Below are positions 42,626 through 55,018 of a DNA stretch of 64,000 nucleotides, one piece after another (the first letter of the stretch is position 1; each line of letters opens with the position of its first letter). Position numbers and translations under genes: made by a program. A model generated the notes under the pieces. It saw only the letters and a list, made by a program, of their open reading frames with translations. It did not search any database and was not told where the DNA came from. This DNA is from Streptomyces griseochromogenes (GTDB taxonomy: Bacteria > Actinomycetota > Actinomycetes > Streptomycetales > Streptomycetaceae), in NCBI RefSeq assembly GCF_001542625.1, contig NZ_CP016279.1:1674001-1738000 (forward strand), in the 5' to 3' direction.

Positions 42626-43537
42626 TCAGTCGTCCTTTCCGAGGGTCTCGACGACGGCCGAAGGCAGCCACTGCCGTACGTCCCCGAAGGGGAAACCGAG
42701 CCGTGCGGCCCGGGAGTTGTCCAGGCCGTAGCGGCGGCGGAAGGCGAAGGGGGAGACCTCGGCGGACTCGGTCGTCTCGAACACCGTCCTGCCCCCGGGA
42801 AGCCGCGCCGCCACCGCCCCGCACAGCTCGTCCAGGGGCAGCAGGCCGTCGGAGGCGGCGTTCACCGGGCCCGTGAAGTCCTCGCCCGCCGCCCAGAACA
42901 GGAAGTCGGCGATCTCCTCGACGTGGATGTACGTCGCCGGGTGCGAGACAGCGGGGACAGCTATGGGGGAGCCGGTGCGGATGCGGTCGGCGTAGTGCTG
43001 GAGGCGTCCGGTGAAGTCGTCGTCGCCGCCCAGGACATGGGCCACCCGGACGGACGCGCAGGGGAACGCGGGGTCCGCCGCGAACACCGCCTCCGCCTGC
43101 CGCTTGCCCTCGCCGTAGTGGGAGTCGAGGAACTCCTGGTCGTCCCAGGGGAGTTCGAGGTCCACGGCGACCTTGACCGGGTCCACCGTGCTCTCCGGTA
43201 CGAGCGCCTCGGAGTCCTCGTGCTCGTACACCTCCACCGTCGAGGTCATCACATAGCGGCCGGTGCGTCCCGCGAAGACCCGACGGGCGATCGCCGCCTG
43301 ACGCGGGGTGTAGCAGACCTGGTCGAGGACGACGTCGAACGCACGGGTGCCTACGGCCTCGCGCAGGGCCTTTTCGTCGTCGCGGTCGGCCACCAGATGC
43401 GTCACACCCGGCGGCGCGGGGGAAGAGCCCCGATTCAGGACCGTGACGCGATCGCCGGCCGCCACCAGCCGGGCGATCAGCCGCTTGCCGAAATAGCGGT
43501 TGCCGCCGATGACCAGTATCTCTCGTGCCTTTCGCAT
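42626..43537 (-). CDS. NAD-dependent epimerase/dehydratase (SDR family)
   Basis: 303 residues. The Rossmann motif is GGNRYFGKRL near residue 11, with a catalytic-type Y-x3-K in HYGEGKRQAE and a TSTVEVYEHE segment. It resembles extended SDR sugar-nucleotide epimerases/reductases. ATG 43537 is preferred to ATG 43543 because GGAGA is nine bases upstream of it. It is divergent from the Lrp regulator, which may control it. Confidence 0.85.
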   Translation of the reverse strand: MRKAREILVIGGNRYFGKRLIARLVAAGDRVTVLNRGSSPAPPGVTHLVADRDDEKALREAVGTRAFDVVLDQVCYTPRQAAIARRVFAGRTGRYVMTSTVEVYEHEDSEALVPESTVDPVKVAVDLELPWDDQEFLDSHYGEGKRQAEAVFAADPAFPCASVRVAHVLGGDDDFTGRLQHYADRIRTGSPIAVPAVSHPATYIHVEEIADFLFWAAGEDFTGPVNAASDGLLPLDELCGAVAARLPGGRTVFETTESAEVSPFAFRRRYGLDNSRAARLGFPFGDVRQWLPSAVVETLGKDD

Positions 43538-43582
43538 GACCATAATTCTCCGGGCGTCACATCCGTTCCTGAAGGGGGAGAC

Positions 43583-44104
43583 ATGGGAGATACGGTCAGC
43601 GCACCGAAAGAACAACGGCATCTGCGCGCCGTCGCCGACGAAACACCAGTGGCCTTCGACGCGGTGGACCGGCAGCTGCTGCACCTGCTGCAGACCGACG
43701 GGCGGATCAAGCTCAGCGAGCTGGGCCGGCGGGTCAGCCTGAGCCCGGCGGCCGTCTCGGAGCGGGTGCGCCGGCTGGAGGCGGCGGGAGTGGTCGAGGG
43801 GTACGGCGCCCAGGTCGTGCCCGCCCGCCTCGGCTACGGCATCCAGGCCTTCGTCCGGGTGAACCCGCACGGCGGCTACACCCTCAAGCACCCGAGGACC
43901 CTGGAGCTGATCGAGCGCCCGGAGATCACCGAGGTGCACCACGTGGTCGGCGAGGACTGCTGGATCCTCAAGGTCGCCGTCACCGACACCGTGCACCTGG
44001 AGGAGGTTCTCGAACAGATCTCGGCCCTCGGCCGTACCACGACCTCGATCGTGCTGACCTCGCCGGTGCGCAGGAAGCCTCTTCTGCCGCCCGCCTTGCC
44101 TTGA
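43583..44104 (+). CDS. Lrp/AsnC-family transcriptional regulator
   Basis: 173 residues. Winged helix LLHLLQTDGRIKLSELGRRVSLSPAAVSERVRRLEAAGV (written in parts) and a RAM ligand domain (FVRVNPHGGY, ITEVHHVVGEDCWILKVAV). These regulators sense amino acids. The N-terminal ~25 residues are a non-conserved extension. GAAGGGGGAG upstream supports ATG 43583. The MerR promoter overlaps its stop codon. Confidence 0.92.
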   Translation: MGDTVSAPKEQRHLRAVADETPVAFDAVDRQLLHLLQTDGRIKLSELGRRVSLSPAAVSERVRRLEAAGVVEGYGAQVVPARLGYGIQAFVRVNPHGGYTLKHPRTLELIERPEITEVHHVVGEDCWILKVAVTDTVHLEEVLEQISALGRTTTSIVLTSPVRRKPLLPPALP

Positions 44105-44126
44105 CGCCGACGTCAACACCTACGGT
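44097..44126 (+). promoter_or_regulatory. MerR-type promoter with operator in an 18-base spacer
   Basis: TTGCCT (44097-44102) and TACGGT (44121-44126) are separated by 18 bases that largely hold the perfect dyad TTGACG-CCGA-CGTCAA (44101-44116). This is the usual arrangement of MerR-controlled promoters. Transcription would start about at the ATG (44134), so the mRNA is probably leaderless. Confidence 0.6.
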
Positions 44127-44133
44127 CGTGGAC

Positions 44134-44559
44134 ATGCGAATCGGCGAGCTGGCCGCACGGGCCGGGACCACCACCCGCGCCCTGCGCTACTACGAGGCAC
44201 GGGGGCTGCTGCCCGCACGGCGCGACGGCAACGGGCACCGGGCGTACGACGAGGGCGACCTCAGGCTGCTCCAGCAGATCCGGACGCTGCAGGACTTCGG
44301 GTTCGACCTGGAGGAGACGCGGCCGTTCGTGGAGTGTCTGCGGGCCGGGCACCCGGACGGGGACTCCTGTCCGGCCTCGCTCGCGGTCTACCGGCGCAAG
44401 CTGGACGAGCTGGACGCGCTCATCGGGCAGCTCCAGGCGGTGCGGGAGACGGTCGCGGGGCAGCTGGAGCGGGCCGAGCGGGCCCGGGACGAGCTGGCCG
44501 CCGAGGCGCTGGTTCCGGGGGGTCCGGAACCCGTGTGCGAGCTGGGAGTGACGCGGTGA
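44134..44559 (+). CDS. MerR-family transcriptional regulator
   Basis: 141 residues: IGELAARAGTTTRALRYYEARGLL (helix-turn-helix), RAYDEGDLRLLQQIRTLQDFGFDLEE, and a long dimerisation helix. One Cys in ECLRAGHPDGDSC and another may bind a metal or sense redox. The following thioredoxin gene overlaps it by four bases, which suggests a redox or stress stimulus. Confidence 0.9.
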   Translation: MRIGELAARAGTTTRALRYYEARGLLPARRDGNGHRAYDEGDLRLLQQIRTLQDFGFDLEETRPFVECLRAGHPDGDSCPASLAVYRRKLDELDALIGQLQAVRETVAGQLERAERARDELAAEALVPGGPEPVCELGVTR

Positions 44560-44888
44560 GTTTGGTGAGCGGGCCGGCCGAGGTGACGGACGCGGATTTC
44601 GAGGCGGAGGTGATCGGCGCGGATCTTCCGGTGCTGGTGCAGTTCACGGCCGACTGGTGCGGGCCGTGCCGGCAGCTGGCGCCGGTGCTGAAGGACATCG
44701 CCTTCGAGGAGGGCGACCGGCTGAAGATCGTCCAGATCGACGTGGACCGCAATCCGGGGACGACGGTCGCCTACGGGGTGCTGTCGACGCCGACCCTCAT
44801 GGTCTTCCGGGACGGTGAGCCGGTGCGGTCGATGGTGGGGGCGAGGCCCAAGCGGCGGCTGATGGAGGAGCTGGCCGACGTGCTGTAA
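44556..44888 (+). CDS. trxA: Thioredoxin
   Basis: 110 residues with the classic TADWCGPCRQLAPVLKDIA active site (Cys about 35 and 38), the cis-Pro loop VLSTPTLMVF and the usual C-terminal helix. It reduces protein disulfides in the cytoplasm. GTG 44556 overlaps the MerR stop (GTGA), so MerR and thioredoxin are co-translated. The symbol denotes the family; Streptomyces has several thioredoxins. Confidence 0.88.
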   Translation: MSLVSGPAEVTDADFEAEVIGADLPVLVQFTADWCGPCRQLAPVLKDIAFEEGDRLKIVQIDVDRNPGTTVAYGVLSTPTLMVFRDGEPVRSMVGARPKRRLMEELADVL

Positions 44889-44906
44889 AGCGGAGCCGCC
44901 CACGAA

Positions 44907-44938
44907 AAATCCCCTGAGCAATTGCGCTCGGGGGATTT
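44907..44938 (+). terminator. Stem-loop after thioredoxin; may also be a RAE-like operator of the helicase
   Basis: AAATCCCCTGAGC (44907-44919) pairs with GCTCGGGGGATTT (44926-44938), 13 pairs including one T-G, loop AATTGC. It ends in ATTTCT and lies 18 bases after the thioredoxin stop, so it fits an intrinsic terminator. The core GCAATTGC is also a DNA palindrome upstream of the HelR-like gene, see findings. Confidence 0.7.
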
Positions 44939-44964
44939 CTGTGCGTATATTCGGTGGTTCGCGA

Positions 44965-44980
44965 CTTCATTTGAATGAAG
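44965..44980. promoter_or_regulatory. Perfect palindrome upstream of the HelR-like gene
   Basis: CTTCATTTGAATGAAG is a perfect 7+7 palindrome with a TG centre, 46 bases before the TTG start of the helicase. It is AT-rich in a GC-rich genome and looks like a repressor site. Confidence 0.55.
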
Positions 44981-45026
44981 GCGTGGAGAAGTTCACTGGG
45001 CACAGTATATCCGGGCGGGAGCGGAA

Positions 45027-47300
45027 TTGTCAAACACCGAATTTCCAGACGATGAATTGCGCCACGAGCAGGAATTCATCGACGGACTGTACGCGCGCGT
45101 GGACGTGTTGCGCGGAGAAGCCGAAGGCTCGGTCGCGGACGCGCTCGCCCAGGGTGACAAGCCCATGCAGGCCCGGCTGGAGCGGGACATCCTGGTCGCC
45201 GAGCGCTCGGGGCTGCTCGCCGCGCTGAACGCCGTCGATGGCTCGCTCTGCTTCGGGCGGATCGACCTCGCGGACGGGGCGGTGCATCACATCGGCCGGA
45301 TCGGGCTGCGTGAGGACGACGCCGAACGCACCCCGGTGCTGATCGACTGGCGCGCCGACGTCGCCCGCCCCTTCTATCTGGCCACCGGCCACACCCCGAT
45401 GGGCCTGCGCCGCCGCCGGCACATCGCCGCACAGGGCCGCACGGTCACCTCCCTGCACGACGAGATCCTCGACCTCGGCGACGCCACCCGCACCGGCCAC
45501 GAGGACCCCACCGGCGACGCCGTCCTGCTCGCCGCGCTCGATTCGGCGCGCACCGGCCGCATGGCCGACATCGTGCAGACGATCCAGGCCGACCAGGACC
45601 GCATCATCCGGGCGCCGCACCGAGGGGTGCTGGTCGTCGAGGGCGGCCCCGGCACCGGCAAGACCGCGGTCGCGCTGCACCGGGCCGCCTACCTCCTGTA
45701 CGAACACCGGGAGCTGCTGGCCCGCCGTGCCGTGCTCATCGTCGGACCCAACCCGGCCTTCCTCGGCTACATCGGCGAGGTGCTGCCCTCGCTCGGCGAG
45801 ACCGGCGTGCTGCTGGCGACGGTCGGGGAGCTGTTCCCCGGCGTGAAGGCGACGGCGTCCGACAACCGGGAGGCCGCCGCCGTCAAGGGCCGCGCCGACA
45901 TGGCGGACGTCCTCGCCGACGTCGTGCGCGACTGGCAGTCGCTGCCCGATCCGGTGATCACCATCGAGCACGACCGCGAGGTCCTGATGCTCGACGACGG
46001 TCTGGTGAAGGTCGCCCGCGAGCGCACCCGCGCCGCCCGGCTGCCGCACAACGTGGCCCGGGAGTACTTCGAGGGCCACATCCTCAACACGCTCACCGAG
46101 CTGTACGCCGAGCGCGTGGGCACCGACCCGTACGACGGCAGCAGCCTGCTGGACGCCTCCGACATCACCCAGATCCGCGACGAGCTCGCCGAGAACCCCG
46201 AAGTCTGGGCCGCCGTCGACCAGTTGTGGCCGATCCTGACGCCGCAGCGCCTGGTCGCGGACTTCCTCGCCGATCCCGTCGGCTACGTGTCCGACGACGA
46301 CGCGGCCGCCATCCGCCGCCCGGTGACGCGGGCCTGGACCGTGGCGGACGTGCCGCTGCTGGACGAGGCGGCCGAGCTGCTCGGCGTGGACGAGCGGGTG
46401 GCGCGGGCGCGCGCGGAGCAGGAGCGGGAGACGCAGGTGGCCTACGCCCAGGGCGTGCTCGACGTCTCCTACGCCTCCCGCACCTACGAGTTCGAGGACA
46501 AGGAGGAGGGCGACCCCGAGAGCTCCGAGGTCCTGTCCGCGCACGACATCATCGACGCCGAGCGGTTCGCCGAGCGGCACGAGGAGGCGGACCACCGCAG
46601 CGCCGCCGAGCGCGCGGCGGCCGACCGGACCTGGGCGTTCGGGCACATCATCGTCGACGAGGCGCAGGAGCTGTCGCCGATGGCGTGGCGGCTGCTCATG
46701 CGGCGCAGCCCGACCCGCTCGATGACCCTGGTCGGCGACCCGGCACAGACGGCGGAGGCGGCGGGCGTCGGCTCGTGGTCGAAGATCCTGCGGCCGTACG
46801 TCGAGGACCGCTTCGAGCACACGCGCCTCGGCGTCAACTACCGCACGCCGGCGGAGATCATGGACCTCGCGGCGGCCGTCGTCCGGGCCGAGAACCCGGA
46901 CTTCGAACCGCCCAGCTCGGTCCGGTCGACAGGGGTACGGCCCTGGGCGCGCGCCACCGACGACCTGCCCGGCGCCGTCGCCGAGGCGGTGAAGGAGCTG
47001 ACGCCCGACGAGGGCCGGCTCGCGGTCATCGCCCCGCGCCATCTGCACCGCAAGCTGGCCGCCCGGCTGGAGGGGGTGACGGCGGGCGCGGAGCCGGACC
47101 TGACGCGGACCGTCGTCCTCCTCGATCCCCGTCAGTCCAAGGGCCTGGAGTTCGACTCCGTCCTGGTCGTGGAACCGGCCCGCTACGGCACCAGCGACCT
47201 GTACGTGGCCCTGACCCGGGCCACCCAGCGGCTCGGGGTGCTGTACACCAAGGAGCTGCCGAAGGCGCTCGTCGGCAGGTTCGGCAGCTCCGGCGGCTGA
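45027..47300 (+). CDS. HelD/HelR-like RNA polymerase-associated superfamily 1 helicase
   Basis: 757 residues. An N-terminal charged helical arm (DELRHEQEFIDGLYARVDVL) precedes a UvrD-type split motor: Walker A VVEGGPGTGKTAVALH, Walker B HIIVDEAQELSP, LVGDPAQ, VNYRTPAEI and YVALTRATQRL. This fits HelD proteins, which pry RNA polymerase off DNA, and the actinobacterial HelR subgroup known in S. venezuelae to displace rifamycins. The start is TTG 45027, after CGGGAGCGGA; no ATG or GTG is suitably placed. Palindromes upstream suggest tight control. Confidence 0.82.
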   Translation: MSNTEFPDDELRHEQEFIDGLYARVDVLRGEAEGSVADALAQGDKPMQARLERDILVAERSGLLAALNAVDGSLCFGRIDLADGAVHHIGRIGLREDDAERTPVLIDWRADVARPFYLATGHTPMGLRRRRHIAAQGRTVTSLHDEILDLGDATRTGHEDPTGDAVLLAALDSARTGRMADIVQTIQADQDRIIRAPHRGVLVVEGGPGTGKTAVALHRAAYLLYEHRELLARRAVLIVGPNPAFLGYIGEVLPSLGETGVLLATVGELFPGVKATASDNREAAAVKGRADMADVLADVVRDWQSLPDPVITIEHDREVLMLDDGLVKVARERTRAARLPHNVAREYFEGHILNTLTELYAERVGTDPYDGSSLLDASDITQIRDELAENPEVWAAVDQLWPILTPQRLVADFLADPVGYVSDDDAAAIRRPVTRAWTVADVPLLDEAAELLGVDERVARARAEQERETQVAYAQGVLDVSYASRTYEFEDKEEGDPESSEVLSAHDIIDAERFAERHEEADHRSAAERAAADRTWAFGHIIVDEAQELSPMAWRLLMRRSPTRSMTLVGDPAQTAEAAGVGSWSKILRPYVEDRFEHTRLGVNYRTPAEIMDLAAAVVRAENPDFEPPSSVRSTGVRPWARATDDLPGAVAEAVKELTPDEGRLAVIAPRHLHRKLAARLEGVTAGAEPDLTRTVVLLDPRQSKGLEFDSVLVVEPARYGTSDLYVALTRATQRLGVLYTKELPKALVGRFGSSGG

Positions 47301-47313
47301 GCCTTGCGGAGGG

Positions 47314-49680
47314 TCAGGCCGGCCGCAGCCACACCGTGGCCAGCGGCGGCAGTGTCAGCCGGATGCTCGCGGGGCGGCCGTGGGCGCCTCGCGGCTCCGG
47401 CTTGACCGGGTCGGGGTGGACCACGTCGCCGCCGCCGTAGCGGGCCGCGTCGGTGTTCAGCACCTCCAGCCAGGCCGGGACGTCGTCGGGCACGCCGATG
47501 CGGTAGTCGTGGCGGACCACGGGGGACAGGTGGGTGACGGCGAGCAGCGGGTTGCCGTCGGCGTCCAGGCGCAGGAACGCGAGGACGTTGTCGTCCGCCG
47601 CGTCGCCCGTGATCCACTGGAAGCCCGCCGGTTCGGTGTCCCGCTGCCACAGGGCCGGGGTCGCCCGGTACAGCCTGTTCAGGTCCCGGACCAGGTCCCT
47701 GACGCCTCGGTGGTCGGCCTCGGCGCCGTAGGACGGGTCGAGCAGCCACCAGTCGGGGCCGTGCGCCTCGGACCACTCGGCGCCCTGGGCGAACTCCTGG
47801 CCCATGAACAGCAGTTGCTTGCCCGGGTGGGCCCACATGAAGCCCAGGTAGGCGCGGTGGTCGGCCCGCCGCTGCCACCAGTCGCCCGGCATCTTCGAGA
47901 CGAGGGAGCGCTTGCCGTGCACCACCTCGTCGTGGGAGATGGGCAGCACGTAGTTCTCGCTGTACGCGTACACCATCGAGAAGGTCATCTCGTGATGGTG
48001 GTATTTGCGGTGGACCGGCTCGTGGGCCATGTACTGGAGCGAGTCGTGCATCCAGCCCATGTTCCACTTCAGGCCGAAACCGAGACCGCCGAAGCCGCTC
48101 GGTCCCTTGTGGTGGGTCGGGCGCGTGACGCCGTCCCAGGCGGTGGACTCCTCGGCGATGGTCACCGCACCCGGGCAGCGCCGGTAGACGGTGGCGTTCA
48201 TCTCCTGAAGGAAGGCGACCGCGTCCAGGTTCTCCCGGCCGCCGTGCTCGTTCGGCGTCCACTGGCCCGGCTCGCGCGAGTAGTCGAGGTAGAGCATGGA
48301 GGCGACGGCGTCCACGCGCAGACCGTCGATGTGGAACTCCTCGCACCAGTACACGGCGTTCGCCACCAGGAAGTTGCGCACCTCGCGACGGCCGAAGTCG
48401 AACTCCAGCGTCCCCCAGTCCGGATGGGCGGCCCGCAGCGGGTCGTGGTGCTCGTACAGCGGGCGCCCGTCGAACTCGGCCAGCGCCCAGTCGTCACGCG
48501 GGAAGTGCGCGGGGACCCAGTCCATCAGGACGCCGATGCCGGCCTGGTGCAGCCGGTCCACCAGATACTTGAAGTCGTCCGGGGTGCCGAGGCGGGCCGT
48601 CGGGGCGTAGAAGCCGGTGACCTGGTAGCCCCAGGAGCCGCCGAAGGGGTGCTCGGCGACCGGCATCAGCTCCACGTGCGTGAAGCCCAGCTCCGAGACG
48701 TATGCGGGCAGTTGGTCGGCCAGCTGCCGGTACGTCAGCCCGGGGCGCCAGGACGGCAGGTGGACCTCGTACACGGAGAACGGCGCCTCGTGCACCGGCC
48801 TGTCGCCGCGGTGGGCCAGCCACTCGGCGTCGCCCCACTCGTGGTGCGAGGCGTGCACGATCGAGGACGTGGCGGGCGGCACCTCCGTGCGGCGGGCCAG
48901 CGGGTCGGCGCGCAGGGTGCGCGAGCCGTCCGGGCGGGTGATCTCGAACTTGTACAGCTCGCCCGCGCCGATGCCCGGCACGAACAGCTCCCACACCCCC
49001 GAGGAGCCGAGCGAGCGCATGGGAGTCGCGGTCGCGTCCCAGAAGTTGAAGTTCCCCGCGATCCGCACGCCCCGCGCGTTCGGCGCCCACACCGCGAAGC
49101 GGGTGCCTCGTACGCCCTGGTGGGTCATGACGTGCGAGCCGAGCACCCGCCACAGCCGCTCGTGCCGGCCCTCGCCGATCAGGTGCAGGTCCAGCTCGCC
49201 GAGGGTGGGCAGGAAGCGGTAGGCGTCCTCGGCCTCGTGGACGGTGCCGTCGTAGGTCACGAGCAGCCGGTGGGCGGGGACGTCGGTGAGCGGGAGCAGT
49301 GCGGAGAAGAAGCCGTCGCCGTCGTCGCGCAGCTCCGCCCGCACATCGCCCAGCACCACGGTGACGGCCTGTGCGTAGGGGCGGAAGACCCGGAGGGCGA
49401 CCCCGCCGGGGGCCGGGTGGGCGCCGAGGACGGAGTGCGGATCGTGGTGGGTGCCCTCGCGCAGCCGCTCACGGTCCCCGGCGGGCACGGCGGGGGAGAC
49501 GGCGGCCTGCTGCCGTGGCACCTTCTTGGGCGGCGTCGCCTTCGCCCGCGTCTTTCCGGGGATCTCCTGGGCCGGCACCTTCTTGGCGGCGGCCCTCTTG
49601 CCGGTGGTCTTCTTGGCGGTGGTCTTCTTGACCGGGGCGTCCTTCTCGGCCGCTGATTCCTTCTTGGCCTTGGGGGTCAC
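47314..49680 (-). CDS. glgB: 1,4-alpha-glucan branching enzyme
   Basis: 788 residues. A Lys/Ala/Thr-rich extension of about 60 residues precedes two beta-sandwich domains (CBM48: [21 protein letters not shown]) and the GH13 barrel, with [16 protein letters not shown] (nucleophile Asp), [11 protein letters not shown] (acid Glu) and [11 protein letters not shown]. It adds alpha-1,6 branches to glucan. GTG 49680 overlaps the mak stop as GTGA and has GGAGG seven bases upstream. It is the last gene of the glgE-treS-mak-glgB operon. The basic extension, unlike the rest, may bind nucleic acid or be disordered. Confidence 0.93.
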   Translation of the reverse strand: MTPKAKKESAAEKDAPVKKTTAKKTTGKRAAAKKVPAQEIPGKTRAKATPPKKVPRQQAAVSPAVPAGDRERLREGTHHDPHSVLGAHPAPGGVALRVFRPYAQAVTVVLGDVRAELRDDGDGFFSALLPLTDVPAHRLLVTYDGTVHEAEDAYRFLPTLGELDLHLIGEGRHERLWRVLGSHVMTHQGVRGTRFAVWAPNARGVRIAGNFNFWDATATPMRSLGSSGVWELFVPGIGAGELYKFEITRPDGSRTLRADPLARRTEVPPATSSIVHASHHEWGDAEWLAHRGDRPVHEAPFSVYEVHLPSWRPGLTYRQLADQLPAYVSELGFTHVELMPVAEHPFGGSWGYQVTGFYAPTARLGTPDDFKYLVDRLHQAGIGVLMDWVPAHFPRDDWALAEFDGRPLYEHHDPLRAAHPDWGTLEFDFGRREVRNFLVANAVYWCEEFHIDGLRVDAVASMLYLDYSREPGQWTPNEHGGRENLDAVAFLQEMNATVYRRCPGAVTIAEESTAWDGVTRPTHHKGPSGFGGLGFGLKWNMGWMHDSLQYMAHEPVHRKYHHHEMTFSMVYAYSENYVLPISHDEVVHGKRSLVSKMPGDWWQRRADHRAYLGFMWAHPGKQLLFMGQEFAQGAEWSEAHGPDWWLLDPSYGAEADHRGVRDLVRDLNRLYRATPALWQRDTEPAGFQWITGDAADDNVLAFLRLDADGNPLLAVTHLSPVVRHDYRIGVPDDVPAWLEVLNTDAARYGGGDVVHPDPVKPEPRGAHGRPASIRLTLPPLATVWLRPA

Positions 49681-51080
49681 GAACGAGCCTCCTGGTCGGG
49701 CAGGGAGAGACGGCGCACCGCGCTCAGCGGCACCGGCAGCCAGTCGGGGCGGTGGCGGGCCTCGTAGACCACCTCGTAGATCGCCTTGTCGGTCTCGAAG
49801 GCGCGCAGCAGCACGGGGTCGGTACGCGGGTCGTGGCCGGTGACCTCCGCGTACCCGGAGCAGTAGGCGGCCCGGCAGGCGTGCGCCCACCGGGGCGCGG
49901 GCGGACTCGCCGTGAGGGCGGCGTAGTCGAAGGAACGCAGCATCCCCGCGATGTCCCGCAGCGCGGGCTGCGGCATGCGCCGCTCGGCCAGCGGCCGGGC
50001 CGGCTCGCCCTCGAAGTCGATCAGCGACCACTGGCCGAACGGCGAGCGCAGGCACTGGCCGAGGTGCAGATCGCCGTGGATGCGCTGGGCGGTCCAGGTG
50101 CGGCCCGCTTCCGCCAGGCGGGCCAGCGCGGTGAAGGCGGAGCGCAGCCCGCTCTCGTACGGCCGCAGCGCGGGCACCGCCCGGACGGCGGCCGCCAGCC
50201 GCTCGGTCATGCCGTCCACCAGCAGCCGCAGCTGGGCCTGGCCCAGCGTCACCGTGGGCAGGGCGCGGGCGAGGGCGGTGTGCACCTCGGCGGTGGCCCG
50301 GCCCAGCGCCCGGGCCTCGGCGACGAAGTCCTCTCCCTTGGCCAGCTCGCGCAGCGCCAGCTCCCAGCCGTCGCTCGCGCCGCTGACGAACGGCTGGAGC
50401 ACGGCCAGGGTGTACGACCGGGCGTCCAGATCGGCCTGGAGCCAGGCCGTCGGCGCGGGCACCCGGGCGCAGCCCGCGCGCGCCAGGACGAGCGGTATCT
50501 CCAGGTCGGGGTTGACGCCGGGCACCACCCGGCGGAACAGCTTGAGGATGAACGTATCGCCGTAGACGACCGAGGAGTTGGACTGCTCGGCCGTCATCAG
50601 CCGGGCCATGAGTCCGTCCCGGATCTCCTGGCGCGCATCCCGCTCGAAACGGAGTCCGCCGACGCGTGCCCGGGTGCGCAGGGCTTCCAGGAGCACTTCG
50701 GCGGGCCGGGGGTCGTAGAGGGCCTCGTACACCGTGCGTCCGGCGAGCGGTCCCTCGTTCACGTGTCCGATCAGCGCGGGTGCCAGCCGGGGCGGCAGCA
50801 CCTCGCGCGCTCCTATCAGCAGCTGGTAGCAGTCACCGGGGTGCGGTGGGGCGCCCGGCACGGATGGCTGGTGGACGCGCAGGAGCAGGTGGTACAGGCC
50901 CAGCCGGCCTTTGCCGGGCAGCAGTTCGGTGGTGGCCAGCGGGGTGAACCCGGTGACCGGACGTCCCTTGCCGGCGAACCAGCGCTGCCTGGGCAGCCAC
51001 TCGCGCAGCAGGGGTTCGAGAGAAGCGAGAAGGTGACCTGTCGTACCGGTGGTGCCGAAGGGGGTGACCGCTTCCGCCAT
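49677..51080 (-). CDS. mak: Maltokinase
   Basis: 467 residues. Pep2/Mak features: [12 protein letters not shown] near residue 30, the catalytic loop HGDLHLGQ and the metal-binding IDFEGEP. It phosphorylates maltose to maltose-1-phosphate, the donor for GlgE, using maltose made by trehalose synthase, encoded directly upstream. ATG 51080 has AAAGGA ten bases upstream. It is separate from treS here, rather than fused as in some actinobacteria. Confidence 0.92.
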   Translation of the reverse strand: MAEAVTPFGTTGTTGHLLASLEPLLREWLPRQRWFAGKGRPVTGFTPLATTELLPGKGRLGLYHLLLRVHQPSVPGAPPHPGDCYQLLIGAREVLPPRLAPALIGHVNEGPLAGRTVYEALYDPRPAEVLLEALRTRARVGGLRFERDARQEIRDGLMARLMTAEQSNSSVVYGDTFILKLFRRVVPGVNPDLEIPLVLARAGCARVPAPTAWLQADLDARSYTLAVLQPFVSGASDGWELALRELAKGEDFVAEARALGRATAEVHTALARALPTVTLGQAQLRLLVDGMTERLAAAVRAVPALRPYESGLRSAFTALARLAEAGRTWTAQRIHGDLHLGQCLRSPFGQWSLIDFEGEPARPLAERRMPQPALRDIAGMLRSFDYAALTASPPAPRWAHACRAAYCSGYAEVTGHDPRTDPVLLRAFETDKAIYEVVYEARHRPDWLPVPLSAVRRLSLPDQEARS

Positions 51081-51176
51081 GAGCGTCACGTCCTTTCCCC
51101 GGGTCGTCGGGGTGTTACTGATGCGTGCCCCGGGCGGGACGGCGGAAACCGCCCACCGCCCCACCCGGCCGGAGGA

Positions 51177-52891
<1,715 letters not shown>

Positions 52892-52895
<4 letters not shown>

Positions 52896-55018
52896 ATTGT
52901 GGGTGACCCTCCGATCTGCGGGGTGGACGGTCGCAGAACCGAGAAGACATGCGCGGGCCTATGGCCCGGTTCGAGGCGCACATAGTTGGCCCTGCCCCAG
53001 TGATAGGTCTCGCCGGTGAGCAGATCGCGCACCGGCACCGACTCGTGCCAGTTCAGGCCGAGTTGCGGCATGTCCAACGAGACCGTGGCCTCCTGGGTGT
53101 GGTGGGGGTCGAGGTTGGCGACCACCAGAACCGTGTTCGATCCGCTCCGCTTCGAGTAGGCGATCACCGCGTCCTGGTCGGCGTGGTGGAAGTGGAGATC
53201 GCGCAGTTGGCGCAGTGCGGGGTGTTCCCGGCGGATGGTGTTGAGGGTGGTGATGAGGGGGGCGATGGTGCGGCCCTCGCGGGCCGCGGCCTGCCAGTCG
53301 CGGGATGTGAGCTGGTACTTCTCGGAGTCGAGGTATTCCTCGCCGCCCTCGCGCAGGGGGGTGTTCTCGCACAGTTCGTAGCCGCTGTAGATGCCCCAGG
53401 TGGGGGAGAGGGTGGCGGCGAGGACGGCGCGGACCTCGAAGGCGGGCCGGTGGCCGTGCTGGAGGTAGGCGTGCAGGATGTCGGGGGTGTTGGCGAAGAA
53501 GTTCGGCCGCATGTAGGAGGACGTCTCGCCCGACAGCTCGGTCAGGTACTCGGTCAGTTCCTGCTTGCCGTTGCGCCAGGTGAAGTAGGTGTAGGACTGC
53601 TGGAAGCCGATCTGGGCCAGGGTGCGCATCATGGCGGGGCGGGTGAAGGCCTCGGCCAGGAAGATCACGTCCGGGTCCTGGTGGTTGATCTCGGCGATGA
53701 CCCGTTCCCAGAACATGACCGGTTTGGTGTGCGGGTTGTCGACGCGGAAGATCCGTACCCCGTGGTCCATCCAGTGCCGCAGGATCCTGACGGTCTCCGC
53801 GGTCAGGCCGTCGAGGTCGGCGTCGAAGGCGATGGGGTAGATGTCCTGGTACTTCTTCGGGGGGTTCTCGGCGTGGGCGATGGTGCCGTCGGGGCGGTGG
53901 TGGAACCACTCCGGGTGTTTGTGGACCCAGGGGTGGTCCGGTGAGCACTGCAGCGCGAAGTCCAGTGCGACCTCCAGGCCCAGTTCCCGGGCGTGGGTCA
54001 CGAAGTGGTCGAAGTCCTCGAGGGTGCCGAGGCCGGGGTGGACGGCGTCGTGGCCGCCTTCGGGGGAGCCGATCGCCCAGGGCACGCCGACGTCCTCGGC
54101 GGTGGCGGTGAGGGTGTTGTTGCGGCCTTTGCGGTGGGTGGTGCCGATGGGGTGGACGGGTGGGAGGTAGACGACGTCGAAGCCCATGTCGGCGATGGCC
54201 GGCAGCCGGCGGGCGGCGGTGCGGAAGGTGCCGTGGGGTTGTTCGGGTGTGCCTTCGGAGCGGGGGAAGAACTCGTACCAGGAGCCGTACAGGGCTCGTT
54301 CGCGCTCGACGAGCAGGGGCAGCGGGTCGGAGGCGGTGACCAGCTCCCGCAGCGGGTGGCGCGAGAGCACCGCGTCCACCTCCGGGGACAACGCGGCCGC
54401 GAGCCGCCACGGGGCCGGGCGGTCCTCGTCCCGCAGCACGGCGGCGGTCTCCAGCACGATGGGCCGCTGCTCCTCGGGGACCCCGGCGGCCGCCCGCTCG
54501 TACAGCAGTGCGCCCTCCGCCAGGACCAGACCGGTGTCGATGCCCGCCGGGATCTTGATCTGCGCAAGGTGCCGCCAGGTGGCGACCGGATCCGACCAGG
54601 CCTCCACCGTGTAGGTCCACCGGCCCGTCTCGCCGGCCGTGACGGTGGCGCCCCAGCGGTCGGTGCCCGGGGCGAGTTCGCGCATCGGCGTCCAGGGGCC
54701 CGGCCGGCCCCGCGGATCCCGCAGCACGACGTTCGCGGCGACCGCGTCGTGGCCCTCCCGGAAGACGGTGGCCGACACCTCGAACGACTCGCCCGGCACG
54801 GCCTTGGCGGGCCTGCGCCCGTGCTGGACCACGGGGCGCACGTCGAGGACGGGGATACGGCCGACGCTCGTGGCTTCGGCCGGGGCGGGGCGCGGGCCGG
54901 GCGGCGCCGGATCGCGGAGGTTCTCCGCCGGCGTTCCCGTTTTCTTACCCGAACTTTTCTTTCCGGCGCTCCTGCTGGCCGCCGGTGGAGCTGACGAGTG
55001 GTGGTGCGTGGCGGGCAT
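52892..55018 (-). CDS. glgE: Alpha-1,4-glucan:maltose-1-phosphate maltosyltransferase
   Basis: 708 residues. After a disordered basic N terminus of about 45 residues come the GlgE N and GH13 domains. The family motif RVDNPHTKP holds nucleophile D427, and E456 (LAEAF) is 29 residues later, the same spacing as D394/E423 of characterised Streptomyces GlgE. FPRSEG and KYQDIYPI segments also match. It transfers maltosyl units from maltose-1-phosphate to glucan. AGGAG six bases upstream supports ATG 55018. First gene of the operon. Confidence 0.95.
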
